Assembly (NCBI RefSeq): GCF_016587435.1
Contig: NZ_BNJJ01000031.1
Span: 1-64,000, forward strand
Direction of reading: 5' to 3'
Length of the DNA stretch: 64,000 nt
Origin: Dictyobacter formicarum
Lineage (GTDB): Bacteria; Chloroflexota; Ktedonobacteria; Ktedonobacterales; Ktedonobacteraceae
Below, one piece after another: positions 1 to 9,142 of the stretch. Every line of letters starts with the position of its first letter. Position 1 is the first letter of the stretch. The notes under the pieces were generated by a model, which ran no database searches, was not told the DNA's origin, and worked only from the letters and a program-made list of their open reading frames with translations. A program made the position numbers and the translations under genes.

Positions 1-2
1 AG

Positions 3-1307
3 CGAGAGCTCAACTTTCTTTTTCTGGCCCCGGAGCAATTCAATAACGAGCATATGCTTGAGCAAATCAAGGCGGCCCAGCCAGCGCTCTTCGTTATTGA
101 CGAAGCTCACTGCATCAGTGAATGGGGGCACGACTTCCGGCCCGAGTATTTGCGCTTGAGTGCTGTGATTCAGGTCCTCGGCCATCCTACTGTAGTTGCC
201 TTGACCGCTACCGCTGCTCCCCTGGTACGTGAAGAGATTATTGAACGCCTGCAGATGAATAATCCGCAGATCGTGGTCCAGGGATTTGACCGACCCAATA
301 TCTGGTTGGGAGTTGAAAAATTTCGCGAAGAGGCGGATAAGAAGAAAGCCCTGCTGGAGCGCGTACTGGAAACCGAGCGACCTGGCATTGTCTATACCGC
401 GACGCGCAAGCATGCAGAAGAGATTGCCAGAGCGTTATGTGCGTTGGGCGTCAAAGCCGCTTCTTACCATGCAGGCATGCGTGTAGCCGAGCGTGATCTG
501 GCACAGAAGCAGTTTATGGACGATGGGATTGAGGTAATCGTCGCCACGGTGGCCTTTGGGATGGGTATTGATAAGCCTAACGTACGTTTTGTCTATCACT
601 ATGACATCAGTGACTCGCTGGATTCGTACTATCAGGAAGTCGGCCGGGCAGGGCGCGATGGGCTTCCAGCCAGGGCGATTTTGTTCTATCGGACCGAAGA
701 TCTGCGCATTCACCGCTTTTTTGCCGGCGCTGGTCGGATTGATATCGACCAGGTTGAGCTGGTGGCCCGCGTGATCCAGGAACAGACCGAGCCGGTAACC
801 CTGCAAGATCTATCAGAAGAAACCCACCTCTCACGTTCAAAGCTAGCTGAAGCATTGACGCGACTGGAAGAGGGCGGAGCGATCACTACATTGCCCACTG
901 GCGAAGTGATGTCCAATGGCATCATCGAGAATATCGACGAGGTGACGCAGGACGCGATGGAGGCCCACCTCTCGCGCCGCGAATTTGATCGTTCACGTAT
1001 CGAGATGATGCGTTGTTATGCCGAAGTGGGTGACTGCCGGCGCGAATATCTCTTAAACTACTTTGGTGAGAACATGGATAATCCTCCCTGCCATAATTGT
1101 GATAATTGCGATGCTGGCATTACCGTCGTCGACATCCTACAACAACCCTTCCCGATCAACACCAAAGTAATGCATAAAAGCTGGGGCGATGGCCTGGTCT
1201 TGCGCTACGAAGGTGACAAGATGGTGGTCCTGTTCAATGAAGTTGGCTATAAAACCCTCTTTGTCGATCTGGTGGTGAAGCGCGGCATTCTGGCCTGTTT
1301 ATCCTGA
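3..1307 (+). CDS. recQ: RecQ-family ATP-dependent DNA helicase (5' end outside window)
   Basis: Superfamily 2 DNA helicase that unwinds DNA 3'-5' in recombination and repair. The frame is open from base 3, with RELNFLFLAPEQF upstream of the first internal ATG at 54, so the N-terminus with the Walker A motif lies outside the window. Visible motifs in order: DEAH box (VIDEAHCISEWGHDFRPEY), motif III (ALTATA), motif V (VATVAFGMGIDKPNVRF), motif VI (QEVGRAGRDG). A RQC zinc site follows, with cysteines in CRREYLLNYFGE and CHNCDNC. About 60 residues follow the zinc site and no HRDC domain is evident. Next gene on the same strand is 127 bp away. Family assignment is secure. Confidence 0.95.
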   Translation, partial: RELNFLFLAPEQFNNEHMLEQIKAAQPALFVIDEAHCISEWGHDFRPEYLRLSAVIQVLGHPTVVALTATAAPLVREEIIERLQMNNPQIVVQGFDRPNIWLGVEKFREEADKKKALLERVLETERPGIVYTATRKHAEEIARALCALGVKAASYHAGMRVAERDLAQKQFMDDGIEVIVATVAFGMGIDKPNVRFVYHYDISDSLDSYYQEVGRAGRDGLPARAILFYRTEDLRIHRFFAGAGRIDIDQVELVARVIQEQTEPVTLQDLSEETHLSRSKLAEALTRLEEGGAITTLPTGEVMSNGIIENIDEVTQDAMEAHLSRREFDRSRIEMMRCYAEVGDCRREYLLNYFGENMDNPPCHNCDNCDAGITVVDILQQPFPINTKVMHKSWGDGLVLRYEGDKMVVLFNEVGYKTLFVDLVVKRGILACLS

Positions 1308-1434
1308 ACCTGTGTTATTCTTTTCTCTTTTTCTGCTAGTCTGGCGTCTCATATGATAGGGGATGTTTTTTTCTCTCGATAGCTCGACCTAAGTCGAAAA
1401 GACAATCCGTTGATAACCAAAGGAGACGTATGAT

Positions 1435-2514
1435 TTGAAGGAGTATCTCTTAGATGTACAGGATCTAAAGACCTACTTCAAGACCAGGGCTGGCTACGTG
1501 CATGCTGTGGATGGCGTCAGTTTTGCGGTCCAGCCTGGTGAGAAGGTGGCGCTGGTAGGTGAGAGCGGTTGTGGAAAAAGTGTGACAGCTCTCTCGATTA
1601 TGCGCCTGGTGTCTCAGCCGCCGGGTGAATACATGGGCGGGGAGATCTATTTTGCAGGCCAGAATCTGTTGGATATACCCGAGAAAGCCATGCGTGCCAT
1701 ACGCGGCGGACAGATTGGCATGATTTTTCAGGATCCCATGGCCTGTTTAAATCCCACCATGACGATTGGCAAGCAGATTGCGGAAGGGCTGCGGATTCAT
1801 CTGAGGTTGGGGAGCAGCGAGGCACGTCAGCGGGCGATTTCGCTGCTGGAACAGGTTGGTATTCCCGATCCTCGACAACGCGTAGATGCCTTTCCGCATC
1901 AATTCAGTGGCGGCATGCGCCAGCGCGTCATGATTGCCATCGCCCTGGCCTGCAATCCCCGCCTGCTGATCGCCGATGAGCCAACGACCGCGCTAGACGT
2001 AACCGTGCAGGCGCAGATCCTTGAGCTGATCAACGGGGTCTGCAAAGACCTGGGTACCTCATTAATTCTGATTACCCATGATCTAGGGGTAGTGGCAGGT
2101 ATTGCCGACCGCGTAGTTGTAATGTATGCAGGAAAAGTTGTAGAAGAGGGACCGACCGACGAGCTCTTTGCCAATCCTCGCCATCCCTATACACTGGGCC
2201 TCCTCTCCTCAGTGCCGCGCCTGGACGAAGCACGTCAGCAGGAATTGAATACGATTGAAGGATCACCGCCCGATCTTCTGCGGCCACCCACTGGTTGTCC
2301 TTTTATGCCTCGCTGCTCCTTTGCACGCGCAGCCTGTCAGGAAATGCCCCCGCTAGAGGCGTTAACCGACCAGCCGGCTCATCGCAAAGCTTGCTGGGCT
2401 GATGTGACCGACCCCAAACAGCAGAGTATGGCCCGGCAGCGACAACAGGCGCGACGCCAGGCTTTACAGACGGCATTTCAATCTGCTGGCGAGAAAGTCT
2501 CGCAGGGTTCATAG
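1435..2514 (+). CDS. Oligopeptide/dipeptide ABC transporter ATP-binding protein (OppD/DppD type)
   Basis: ATPase subunit of an oligopeptide, dipeptide or nickel-type ABC importer; 359 aa. Walker A is GESGCGKS, the signature FSGGMRQR, Walker [13 protein letters not shown]. The C-terminal oligo_HPY region has the cysteines [15 protein letters not shown] typical of OppD/DppD. The likely start is TTG at 1435, nine bases after AGGAG (1421-1425). An ATG at 1430 opens only a two-codon ORF (ATG ATT TGA) overlapping that start. The gene is followed after about 30 bp by its OppF-like partner. No permease or binding protein is present nearby, so the pair must serve components encoded elsewhere. Confidence 0.92.
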   Translation: MKEYLLDVQDLKTYFKTRAGYVHAVDGVSFAVQPGEKVALVGESGCGKSVTALSIMRLVSQPPGEYMGGEIYFAGQNLLDIPEKAMRAIRGGQIGMIFQDPMACLNPTMTIGKQIAEGLRIHLRLGSSEARQRAISLLEQVGIPDPRQRVDAFPHQFSGGMRQRVMIAIALACNPRLLIADEPTTALDVTVQAQILELINGVCKDLGTSLILITHDLGVVAGIADRVVVMYAGKVVEEGPTDELFANPRHPYTLGLLSSVPRLDEARQQELNTIEGSPPDLLRPPTGCPFMPRCSFARAACQEMPPLEALTDQPAHRKACWADVTDPKQQSMARQRQQARRQALQTAFQSAGEKVSQGS

Positions 2515-2544
2515 TCATCCATAGGCCGAAAGGAGGGCGTGACG

Positions 2545-3570
2545 ATGGCTGAAACAGTAGTGGGCAATCAGCTCTTGCTAGATGTGCGAAACTTAAAAAT
2601 GTATTTTCCAGTGACCCGAGGCATTATTTTTCAACGCACCGTCGGGAACGTACGGGCGGTCGATGATGTAAGCTTTAGCATTGAGCGTGGTCGAACGCTG
2701 GGCCTGGTGGGAGAAAGTGGTTCCGGCAAAACAACGATTGGCCGTTCGATTATCCGTTTATATAAGCCGACTGCCGGACAGGTACTTTTCGATGGTCAGG
2801 ACCTGGTGCAGATGGAGAACGATGCCCTATGGAAGATGCGCAAACAGGTCCAGATGATCTTTCAGGACCCTTTTGCTTCCCTCAATCCTCGTTTTACTAT
2901 TGGCTCGTTGATTGCAGAGCCCATGCATATTTACCAGATGGGGACCAGGCAGGATATTCGGACCAGGACAGAAGAACTGTTGCGCCTGGTTGGTTTACGT
3001 CCTGAATATATTGATCGCTATCCCCATGAATTCAGTGGCGGCCAACGTCAGCGAATAGCGGTAGCGCGCGCTCTGGCGCTCAATCCCGAATTAATTATTG
3101 CTGATGAGCCGGTCTCCGCGCTCGATGTCTCGGTGCGGGCACAGGTATTGAATCTGCTACAGAGCTTGCAGCGCCGCTTTAATCTGACCTATCTCTTTGT
3201 CTCGCATGACCTGAGCGTTGTCCGGCACGTAGCGGACCGTGTGGCTGTCATGTATCTGGGCAGGATCGTCGAACTGGCTGACCGTGATGAACTCTATGTT
3301 GCTCCCAAACATCCCTATACGCGTGCCCTGCTATCAGCGGTACCGATTCCTGATCCACACATTGAGAAGAAGCGGCAGCGCATCATCCTGACCGGCGACC
3401 TGCCCAGTCCAATGCATATACCGTCGGGCTGCCGTTTTCATACGCGGTGTCCAATGGCACAGAAGATATGTCGCGAAGTTGAACCAGCGTTCGAAGCCAA
3501 GGAAGGCCATGAACACTATGCTGCCTGCCACTTTTCCGATCAGGTGACCTCACCTGTCGTGAATGCGTGA
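2545..3570 (+). CDS. Oligopeptide/dipeptide ABC transporter ATP-binding protein (OppF/DppF type)
   Basis: Second ATPase of an oligopeptide-type importer; 341 aa. It shows GESGSGKTT (Walker A), FSGGQRQR (signature), [11 protein letters not shown] (Walker B) and a C-terminal oligo_HPY segment with [19 protein letters not shown] 2545 is preferred because AGGAGG (2531-2536) lies eight bases upstream; an in-frame GTG at 2539 is too close to that site. It forms a two-gene operon with the OppD-like gene. A hairpin at 3593-3642 follows the stop codon. Confidence 0.92.
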   Translation: MAETVVGNQLLLDVRNLKMYFPVTRGIIFQRTVGNVRAVDDVSFSIERGRTLGLVGESGSGKTTIGRSIIRLYKPTAGQVLFDGQDLVQMENDALWKMRKQVQMIFQDPFASLNPRFTIGSLIAEPMHIYQMGTRQDIRTRTEELLRLVGLRPEYIDRYPHEFSGGQRQRIAVARALALNPELIIADEPVSALDVSVRAQVLNLLQSLQRRFNLTYLFVSHDLSVVRHVADRVAVMYLGRIVELADRDELYVAPKHPYTRALLSAVPIPDPHIEKKRQRIILTGDLPSPMHIPSGCRFHTRCPMAQKICREVEPAFEAKEGHEHYAACHFSDQVTSPVVNA

Positions 3571-3592
3571 GGCAGCCAGTCGCGCCAATGCT

Positions 3593-3642
3593 CTCTACCG
3601 CTGTGAGTTACTCATACATACAAATGTATCGCAGCGGTAGAG
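3593..3642. repeat. Long inverted repeat (11-bp arms) after the OppF-like gene
   Basis: CTCTACCGCTG at 3593-3603 is exactly mirrored by CAGCGGTAGAG at 3632-3642, with a nested ATACAT/ATGTAT pair in the loop. There is no T-run, so it is not a standard terminator. It ends seven bases before a -35 box and could be a processing hairpin or an operator. Confidence 0.6.
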
Positions 3643-3648
3643 AATTCA

Positions 3649-3678
3649 TTGACAAACAGCTGTGCTCAGTTTTATGCT
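3649..3678 (+). promoter_or_regulatory. Sigma-70-type promoter for the VKOR gene
   Basis: TTGACA at 3649-3654, 18-bp spacer, TATGCT at 3673-3678. Transcription would begin near 3685, about 60 bases upstream of the coding start. Confidence 0.6.
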
Positions 3679-3745
3679 ATGCTGAAAGAGCATATTGTAT
3701 AATGACATTTCATGATAGTTCAACGTGGAAGCCAGTGAGGTTTGC

Positions 3746-4261
3746 ATGACGTATTTTCGTAGCCATGGTGCCCGGTTCACCTATATCATTTTATCGGTTG
3801 TCGGCGTTGCCATTTCCATTTATTTAACGATGGCCCACTATGAACAAGTGCCAGTCGTTTGTTCTACCAGTGGTATCATCAATTGCGAACGGGTACTTTC
3901 TAGCTCATACTCAGTCGTGCCCGGTACATCCATCCCCATTTCTGTTCCTGGCCTGATCTGGTTCCTGGTTAGCGGCGCATTAGCCTTTGCCGCCTGGAAG
4001 ATATGGCCAGCGGAGCGCCTGCTCAAAATCATTGAAACGATCTGGTTTAGCACCGGTGTGCTGACCGCTCTTTACCTGGTGTATGTCGAGCTAGTCTATC
4101 TGCATAATATTTGCGCCTGGTGTACGGTCCTGCATATTATCATACTGGTGATGTTCCTGGTCGCAGTATTTCAGTTGATGCAGCACCAGCTGCACGACGA
4201 AGACTACTATGAGGACGAAGAGGAAGCCGAAATTCCCCAGGTGAGCGGGCGCGCAAATTAA
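3746..4261 (+). CDS. Vitamin K epoxide reductase (VKOR)-family membrane thiol oxidoreductase
   Basis: Integral membrane protein of 171 aa that recycles quinone while oxidising a thioredoxin-like partner, supporting disulfide formation outside the membrane. The family signature is present: loop cysteines C39 and C47, the Ser/Thr-rich segment after CERV, and the catalytic pair C123-A-W-C126 before a transmembrane helix. Four or five hydrophobic helices are visible and the C-terminus is acidic. ATG 3746 is chosen with GTGAGG just upstream; an in-frame GTG at 3725 lacks an SD site. No fused thioredoxin domain is present; the DUF929 protein at 29.4 kb with a CPYC motif is a possible partner. The stop codon abuts the convergent permease stop (TAATTA). 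Confidence 0.88.
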   Translation: MTYFRSHGARFTYIILSVVGVAISIYLTMAHYEQVPVVCSTSGIINCERVLSSSYSVVPGTSIPISVPGLIWFLVSGALAFAAWKIWPAERLLKIIETIWFSTGVLTALYLVYVELVYLHNICAWCTVLHIIILVMFLVAVFQLMQHQLHDEDYYEDEEEAEIPQVSGRAN

Positions 4262-5059
4262 TTACTCCCACTTAAAGGTACGAATTGCTGCCAGGAGGAT
4301 CACGATAGCCCAGAATGCCAGCAGCAAGATTGGATACAACGGGAAGGTACCATGGCTGGACATCGTTTGCTGTAATGCCTGCGTTAGCGCCGAGGCTGGC
4401 AGCAACTGGGAAATCGCCGCGATCGGTGCTGGTAGATGGTCCAGCGGCAGAATACCTCCGCCCAGCAAGATAAAGATCAAGAACAGCGCGTTCGCACCGG
4501 CCAGGGTCATTTCTGCGCGCAAAGCTCCCGCCATCGCCAGTCCCAGAGCCGCAAAGGTGACTGTGCCCAGGGCGATAGAGAGCAGTGCGAAAGGCAAAGA
4601 TCCGACCGGGCGCCAGCCATAAAGAGCCGCCGCTACGCCAATCAAAAGTAAGACCTGCACCACTTCAAGGACCAGAATCGAGATGATCTTGGCAATGATC
4701 AGTCCACTGCGAGATAGCGGCGAACTGCCCAGGCGTTTGAGCACACCGTAGTAACGTTCATAGGCGGTGGCTATGCCCAGGTTGACCATGCCGGCCGCCA
4801 TAATGGCGATCGCCAGGATGCCTGGTAGGAGAAATGTAGCTGCATTCTCTCCCTGTCTGACAGGAATAATGCGTAAAGAGGCAAAGAAAATGAGCAGCAT
4901 CACAGGAATAATCAATGTGACCAGCACATTTTCGCCGCGTCTGCTGGTAAGCAATAATTCAAACTGCGTCTGCTTTAGAATCTGACGGCCCGTCGAGGCC
5001 GGCGTATTGTTGCGTGGAACTTGTGTGGTATCTGTAGCTAATGGTGAATGTGTGGCCAT
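4262..5059 (-). CDS. ABC-2 type transporter permease
   Basis: Membrane subunit of 265 aa with about six hydrophobic segments in the ABC-2 layout (N-terminal cytoplasmic stretch, TM1 near residue 50, then paired helices). It pairs with the ATPase immediately upstream: the ATPase stop is one base before this ATG, so the two are translationally coupled. Such DrrA/DrrB-like exporters move lipids, antibiotics or polysaccharides; the substrate cannot be read from sequence. An AGAGGTG site overlaps the end of the upstream gene. Confidence 0.88.
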   Translation of the reverse strand: MATHSPLATDTTQVPRNNTPASTGRQILKQTQFELLLTSRRGENVLVTLIIPVMLLIFFASLRIIPVRQGENAATFLLPGILAIAIMAAGMVNLGIATAYERYYGVLKRLGSSPLSRSGLIIAKIISILVLEVVQVLLLIGVAAALYGWRPVGSLPFALLSIALGTVTFAALGLAMAGALRAEMTLAGANALFLIFILLGGGILPLDHLPAPIAAISQLLPASALTQALQQTMSSHGTFPLYPILLLAFWAIVILLAAIRTFKWE

Positions 5060-5060
5060 G

Positions 5061-6029
5061 TTAATCTCGCACCTCTGATCCTGTTAAGCGTAAGAAGAGA
5101 TCCTCCAGTGAGCCGTGGCCTACACGTAGCTCAGAGAGAGTGATTTTCTGTTCCCGTAGCCAGGTGGTCAATTCCACCAGCAGCGCTGGAATATCATCCG
5201 ACTCAATGATATAACTACCAGCGCGCACCTCTTCAACACTTTTCGCAGCGGGTAACGCCACCAGTTGATTACAATCAAGCCCTTCTGGAGCGACAAAGCG
5301 CACAATGTTGGCATGCTGGCCGCCGGTAAGATTGCCTGGTGTATCCAGGGCGATCAACTGACCATGATCGATAATTGCGACGCGATCGGCCAGCCGCTCT
5401 GCCTCATCCATCAGATGGGTAGTCAGCAGAATGGTCACGCCACTGCGTTTCAGCTCGCGCACAATCTCCCAGGTCGTCTGGCGCGCCTGAGGATCCATGC
5501 CAGCGGTAGGCTCATCCAAAAAGACCAACTCAGGATTGCCCACCAGGGCCACCGCGAGCGCCAGGCGGCGTTTCTGTCCACCCGAAAGTCGGCGGCAGCG
5601 TGTTTTGGCCGCGGAGGTCAGCCCCACGCGCTCCAGCAAGGCATCCACGGCCTGAGGTTGCTCATAGTAGCCAGCGAACAGACTGAGCACTTCGCGGGCC
5701 GTCAGCGCTGGATAGAGGCCATCCTGCTGCAGCATTACCCCGATGCGCGGTTTCAACGCCTGAGCCTGCCGAATAGGATCGAGCCCAAGCACACGAATCG
5801 TACCCTCATCGGGAGCACGATAGCCCTCCAGGGTTTCGACCGTCGTTGTTTTACCCGCGCCATTAGGTCCCAGCAGCGCAAACACCTCGCCAGGCTGGAC
5901 CTGAAATTGTAAATGATCGACGACGCGATGCGCGCCGTAACTTTTGCTGAAATTCTCAACGACAATGGCCGCACCATCTGATGACTGTGGGTGTACCATT
6001 TGTGTCGTTGTCTGCGTATTAGCAGACAT
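5061..6029 (-). CDS. ABC transporter ATP-binding protein (DrrA-like exporter)
   Basis: Cytoplasmic ATPase of 322 aa driving the downstream ABC-2 permease. Motifs: Walker A GPNGAGKTTT, signature LSGGQKRR, Walker B LVFLDEPTAGMDP, followed by the switch histidine in LLTTHLMDEAE. The C-terminal 80 residues form the accessory domain usual in DrrA/CcmA-like exporters. The ATG at 6029 has AAGGAGT about 9 bases upstream. It is the first gene of a two-gene operon. Confidence 0.92.
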   Translation of the reverse strand: MSANTQTTTQMVHPQSSDGAAIVVENFSKSYGAHRVVDHLQFQVQPGEVFALLGPNGAGKTTTVETLEGYRAPDEGTIRVLGLDPIRQAQALKPRIGVMLQQDGLYPALTAREVLSLFAGYYEQPQAVDALLERVGLTSAAKTRCRRLSGGQKRRLALAVALVGNPELVFLDEPTAGMDPQARQTTWEIVRELKRSGVTILLTTHLMDEAERLADRVAIIDHGQLIALDTPGNLTGGQHANIVRFVAPEGLDCNQLVALPAAKSVEEVRAGSYIIESDDIPALLVELTTWLREQKITLSELRVGHGSLEDLFLRLTGSEVRD

Positions 6030-6205
6030 AAGAGCTTACTCCTTAATATGTAACCATTTCTTGTACGCAACCTGAAACACAGCGGTTGGGATCGCGTCAG
6101 CAAGAAATCAAGAAATCCTTTGTATAAAGTACAGCAGTTTTCGCCAGATGACAAGCTTGGCCTTTCATGACAAGCCTGGCCTTTCAATAGTACATCTATT
6201 TTTGC

Positions 6206-6234
6206 TTGTGAATCGTGTATAAAGTGGTTACATA
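6206..6234 (+). promoter_or_regulatory. Possible promoter for the 55-aa membrane protein
   Basis: TTGTGA (6206-6211), 17-bp spacer, TACATA (6229-6234). Match to consensus is moderate. Confidence 0.4.
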
Positions 6235-6309
6235 AAGAATGTTTCCATAAGTCATAAATGGAAAAGACATTATTGTTTGTTTTAACTTTTCTATCAAAGG
6301 AGATACATT

Positions 6310-6477
6310 ATGGTTGGTTTACTTTGGGCAGTTGCCGTTGTTCTGTTTATCCTCTGGCTGCTCGGATTTGTCGTTCTGCACGTTTCCAGTGCGCTGATCC
6401 ACATTCTATTGGTCATCGCCGTTGTAGTTCTTATCTACAACCTGGTTATGGGTTCACGCAGCCGCCGCACCTTATAA
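6310..6477 (+). CDS. Small two-helix membrane protein, lmo0937/DUF5670-like
   Basis: A 55-aa protein starting MVGLLWAVAVVLFILWLLGF with a second hydrophobic helix around residues 30-46 and a basic tail (SRSRRTL). Length, W..LLG helix and IHILLVIAVVV second helix match the lmo0937/DUF5670 family of short membrane peptides found in many soil bacteria; function is unknown, with an envelope or stress role suspected. The start is supported by AAAGGAGA seven bases upstream, and a strong terminator follows 30 bases after the stop. It is a monocistronic unit. Confidence 0.8.
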   Translation: MVGLLWAVAVVLFILWLLGFVVLHVSSALIHILLVIAVVVLIYNLVMGSRSRRTL

Positions 6478-6506
6478 ACTTTTCTATGCGGGAATACAAA
6501 CAGAAA

Positions 6507-6545
6507 AAGCTCTCCTGGATACTTTATGCAAGGAGAGCTTTTTTC
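6507..6545 (+). terminator. Intrinsic terminator of the small membrane protein gene
   Basis: Perfect 10-bp stem AAGCTCTCCT / AGGAGAGCTT followed by a T-run. Confidence 0.85.
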
Positions 6546-6634
6546 TTTATATGCCCTATATGTAATATCATGTCGTAATTATCTTCTGGTGAATAGTGCA
6601 TATGTCCAGCCAGGCATGGTTATAGATTATCTAT

Positions 6635-6664
6635 TTGACGACGCCCAATTCTAGATGTTACACT
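6635..6664 (+). promoter_or_regulatory. Promoter upstream of guaB
   Basis: TTGACG (6635-6640), 18-bp spacer, TACACT (6659-6664). The leader would be about 115 nt and contains the terminator-like hairpin at 6734-6768. Confidence 0.55.
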
Positions 6665-6733
6665 ATCAAAAATTATAAAGTAGATTTGTCTTATAAGCAG
6701 TGCAGGTAACCGCCTGTTTTGCCCGTGAAGGGA

Positions 6734-6768
6734 CCAGTACACGTTAAGAATGTGTGCTGGTGTTTTTT
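6734..6768 (+). terminator. Terminator-like hairpin in the guaB leader (possible attenuator)
   Basis: CCAGTACAC (6734-6742) pairs with GTGTGCTGG (6752-6760) with one G-T pair, followed by TGTTTTTT. It lies between the promoter and the AAGGAGGA site of guaB. A nearby CAGG/CCTG pair at about 6702-6715 could form a competing stem. No known purine riboswitch core is visible. Confidence 0.55.
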
Positions 6769-6789
6769 ATAAGGAGGATGTCTTAAACC

Positions 6790-8292
6790 ATGTCTCTGGC
6801 ACAAAACCCGGACTCCTTTGCCCAGAAGTTTGCTAAAGAAGGCCTCACATTTGATGATGTGCTGATTATTCCCGCTGCATCTTCAGTTCTTCCCCGCGAA
6901 GTTTCCACCCAGACACGATTCACCCGTACGATATCCCTCAATATTCCGATTGTTAGTGCCGCTATGGATACAGTCACAGAAGCCCGTATGGCCATTGCTC
7001 TAGCGCGTGAAGGTGGTATTGGTGTTATACATAGTAATGCGTCCATTGATTTCCAGGCTCAAGAAGTAGATAAGGTCAAGCGCTCTGAGTCTGGCATGAT
7101 TACTGATCCAATCACTCTGGAACCTGACGCTGCTCTCAATGAGGCGCTCCAGGTAATGGAGCGCTTCCATATCTCTGGTATTCCCATTACCGAACAGGGT
7201 AAACTGGTAGGCATCCTGACGAACCGCGACCTGCGTTTCGAAACAAACGTAGAACGTCCTATCTCCGATCTGATGACGAGCGAAAACCTCGTAACCGTTC
7301 CTGTTGGTACCACCCTGGAACAGGCCCGTGAAATCCTCCACCATAGCAAAGTAGAAAAATTGCCCGTGGTTGATGAGCATGGCATGCTCAAAGGCCTGAT
7401 TACCATGAAGGATATTCAAAAGAAAATCTTGTATCCAAACGCCGCCAAAGACGAATTTGGCCGCTTGCGTGTGGCCGCCGCTGTTGGCGTGGGTCCCGAT
7501 TCACTGGATCGCTGTGCCGCGCTGGTTGAAGAGGGCGTGGACGCGTTGGTAGTGGATACCTCGCATGGACATTCGCGTATGGTTATTGAGCGTGTAGCTC
7601 AGATCAGCGATCGTTTCGGCAAGAGGGTCCAGCTGGTTGCTGGCAATGTAGTTACGGCCGAGGCTACCGAGGCCCTTATTCAAGCAGGTGTTGATGCTGT
7701 GAAGGTGGGTATTGGCGCGGGCTCCATCTGTACCACACGTATTATCTCCGGTGTGGGTATGGCCCAGATCACCGCGATCTATGACTGTGCCGCCGTTGCC
7801 CGCCGCTATAACGTCCCGATCATTGGTGATGGTGGTGTCCAGTATTCTGGTGATATCGCTAAAGCCATCGCCGCTGGTTCTGACAGCGTCATGTTGGGTA
7901 GTTTGCTGGCAGGTGTTGATGAGAGCCCAGGCGAACTGATCATTTCCCATGGCGAGCGCTTCAAAGATTACCGTGGCATGGGTTCGATCGGGGCTATGAA
8001 ACAGAGGAGCTATAGTAAGCACCGCTACTTCCAGGGTGAGGTCGACGAATCAGCACTGATCGCCGAAGGCATTGAAGCACGCGTACCTTATAAAGGTATG
8101 TTAGGACCCCTGGTTTATCAGCTGGTTGGTGGCTTGCGCCAGGCCATGGGTTATGCGGGAGCTGCAACCATCAGTGACATGCAGAATTACGCGCAGTTTA
8201 CACGCATCACCAATGCGGGTCTGCGTGAGAGCCATCCCCATGATGTCATGATCACCAAAGAAGCTCCCAACTACGGCACCAAAAATCGCTAG
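6790..8292 (+). CDS. guaB: IMP dehydrogenase
   Basis: Converts IMP to XMP with NAD+, the committed step of GMP synthesis in the cytoplasm. The 500-aa length is typical. The N-terminal TIM-barrel half ([27 protein letters not shown]) is interrupted by a CBS pair at about residues 95-210 ([21 protein letters not shown]). The catalytic loop [15 protein letters not shown] carries the active-site Cys, followed by [20 protein letters not shown] and the flap region with the [10 protein letters not shown] segment. Start ATG 6790 follows AAGGAGGA (6771-6777) at the long end of normal spacing; a two-codon ATG TCT TAA overlaps the SD. Expression may be attenuated by the leader hairpin. Confidence 0.97.
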   Translation: MSLAQNPDSFAQKFAKEGLTFDDVLIIPAASSVLPREVSTQTRFTRTISLNIPIVSAAMDTVTEARMAIALAREGGIGVIHSNASIDFQAQEVDKVKRSESGMITDPITLEPDAALNEALQVMERFHISGIPITEQGKLVGILTNRDLRFETNVERPISDLMTSENLVTVPVGTTLEQAREILHHSKVEKLPVVDEHGMLKGLITMKDIQKKILYPNAAKDEFGRLRVAAAVGVGPDSLDRCAALVEEGVDALVVDTSHGHSRMVIERVAQISDRFGKRVQLVAGNVVTAEATEALIQAGVDAVKVGIGAGSICTTRIISGVGMAQITAIYDCAAVARRYNVPIIGDGGVQYSGDIAKAIAAGSDSVMLGSLLAGVDESPGELIISHGERFKDYRGMGSIGAMKQRSYSKHRYFQGEVDESALIAEGIEARVPYKGMLGPLVYQLVGGLRQAMGYAGAATISDMQNYAQFTRITNAGLRESHPHDVMITKEAPNYGTKNR

Positions 8293-8309
8293 TAGCGATC
8301 AAGCATAAT

Positions 8310-8348
8310 AAAAAAGAAGAGGCATCTCAGAGATGCCTCTTCTTTTTT
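8310..8348 (+). terminator. Intrinsic terminator of guaB
   Basis: GAAGAGGCATCT / AGATGCCTCTTC stem flanked by A-run and T-run; it can act on both strands. Confidence 0.9.
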
Positions 8349-8404
8349 ATCATGCGCCAGACTCTTATCCCTATTGGGGAGATTGGGTTTGCCGCAAGAT
8401 TGGA

Positions 8405-8524
8405 GGCGCTTACATTATTGTTATGTGTGGGTACAAACTGCGCGCAGTTTGTACCCACACATAACAATAATGTAAGCGCCGAAGGCGCGTAGAGTCAGGA
8501 GCCGCAGGCACAAGAAGTATGCTG
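8405..8524 (+). repeat. Bipartite palindromic element, copy A
   Basis: Bases 8405-8480 are a perfect 76-bp palindrome with no loop, centred on CGCG at 8441-8444. It runs into the conserved right block (8476-8524): GCGCCGAAGGCGCG, then AGTCAGGAGCCGCAGGC and TATGCTG. The element ends two bases before the stop codon of the convergent amidase gene. The palindrome sequence is unlike that of the other copies while the right block is shared with copies B, C, D and G. Confidence 0.85.
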
Positions 8525-8526
8525 CA

Positions 8527-9063
8527 TCAAGCTCGCTCCTGCCTGGAAGAACTCAGGAACTCGAAGAGTTCATCCCAGGGATATGGACCTGGGCAAAAGC
8601 TGCGCAGTACGGGGTCCATGGATCGGTGGCCAGTGATGCCTCCGGAAGCATCGGCTTTACGCTTCGGGATCTGATGGCGTTCACAGATATGCTGGATGAG
8701 ACGAAAACTGGTCTCCTTCTGAACCTCTGTGAGCTCATCAGAGTTGTCGCGGTGAGGCTTTACGTGTTCGATCGAGATGGTGACATTATTGGGATTAATA
8801 TCGCGCGACCACCAGGGATCGTGGCCATCTGTGATGCCGCCGTTGCCCCAGGCGCCGTCATGCTCACGTACCGATTGGACAATCACGCCATCGCGCCCAA
8901 TTGTATAGTGTGTGCTCACGTCCGCTCGCTGGAAATAATAGCCGACCTCCTCGGCGCTGGAGAAACCGGCGGTCCCATGCACGATTATCCAGCGAGGCAC
9001 ATGGCCCGCTCGTTGAGGAAAGTAATTTGGCGAAGGTAGCCATAAAGCCTGTGCTTCATCCAT
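8527..9063 (-). CDS. N-acetylmuramoyl-L-alanine amidase (amidase_2 / PGRP fold)
   Basis: Zinc amidase of 178 aa that cleaves the lactyl-amide bond between MurNAc and L-Ala in peptidoglycan. Likely Zn ligands are H29 (WIIVHGTAG), H146 (GITGHRSMD) and C157 (SFCPGPYPW), the T7-lysozyme/PGRP arrangement. No signal peptide or wall-binding domain is visible, so it may be released by lysis, exported by another route, or used in the cytoplasm. ATG 9063 has GGAGA seven bases upstream. It is a single gene flanked on both sides by repeat elements. Confidence 0.85.
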   Translation of the reverse strand: MDEAQALWLPSPNYFPQRAGHVPRWIIVHGTAGFSSAEEVGYYFQRADVSTHYTIGRDGVIVQSVREHDGAWGNGGITDGHDPWWSRDINPNNVTISIEHVKPHRDNSDELTEVQKETSFRLIQHICERHQIPKRKADASGGITGHRSMDPVLRSFCPGPYPWDELFEFLSSSRQERA

Positions 9064-9108
9064 TTACAGTCTCCTGTCAAAAAAGTATCTGCTGCCACTG
9101 GCAGGCGC

Positions 9109-9142
9109 GGCCGCTGGCGCCAGCCTGGGGGCGCTGACGCCC
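9109..9142 (-). repeat. Left-flank repeat block shared with the 12.36-kb element
   Basis: On the plus strand TGGCGCCAGCCTGGGGG and GCGCTGACGCCC; the same block occurs on the minus strand of 12355-12382 (GCCAGCCAGGGGG, GCGCTGACGTCC). Here it abuts the inverted-repeat element at 9143. Confidence 0.6.

Noticed and set aside
5265..5912. 215-codon open frame antisense to the ABC ATPase
   Set aside because: Shadow of the confidently identified ATPase; composition is not protein-like.
7501..8022. 173-codon frame antisense to guaB
   Set aside because: Fully inside guaB and without supporting signals.
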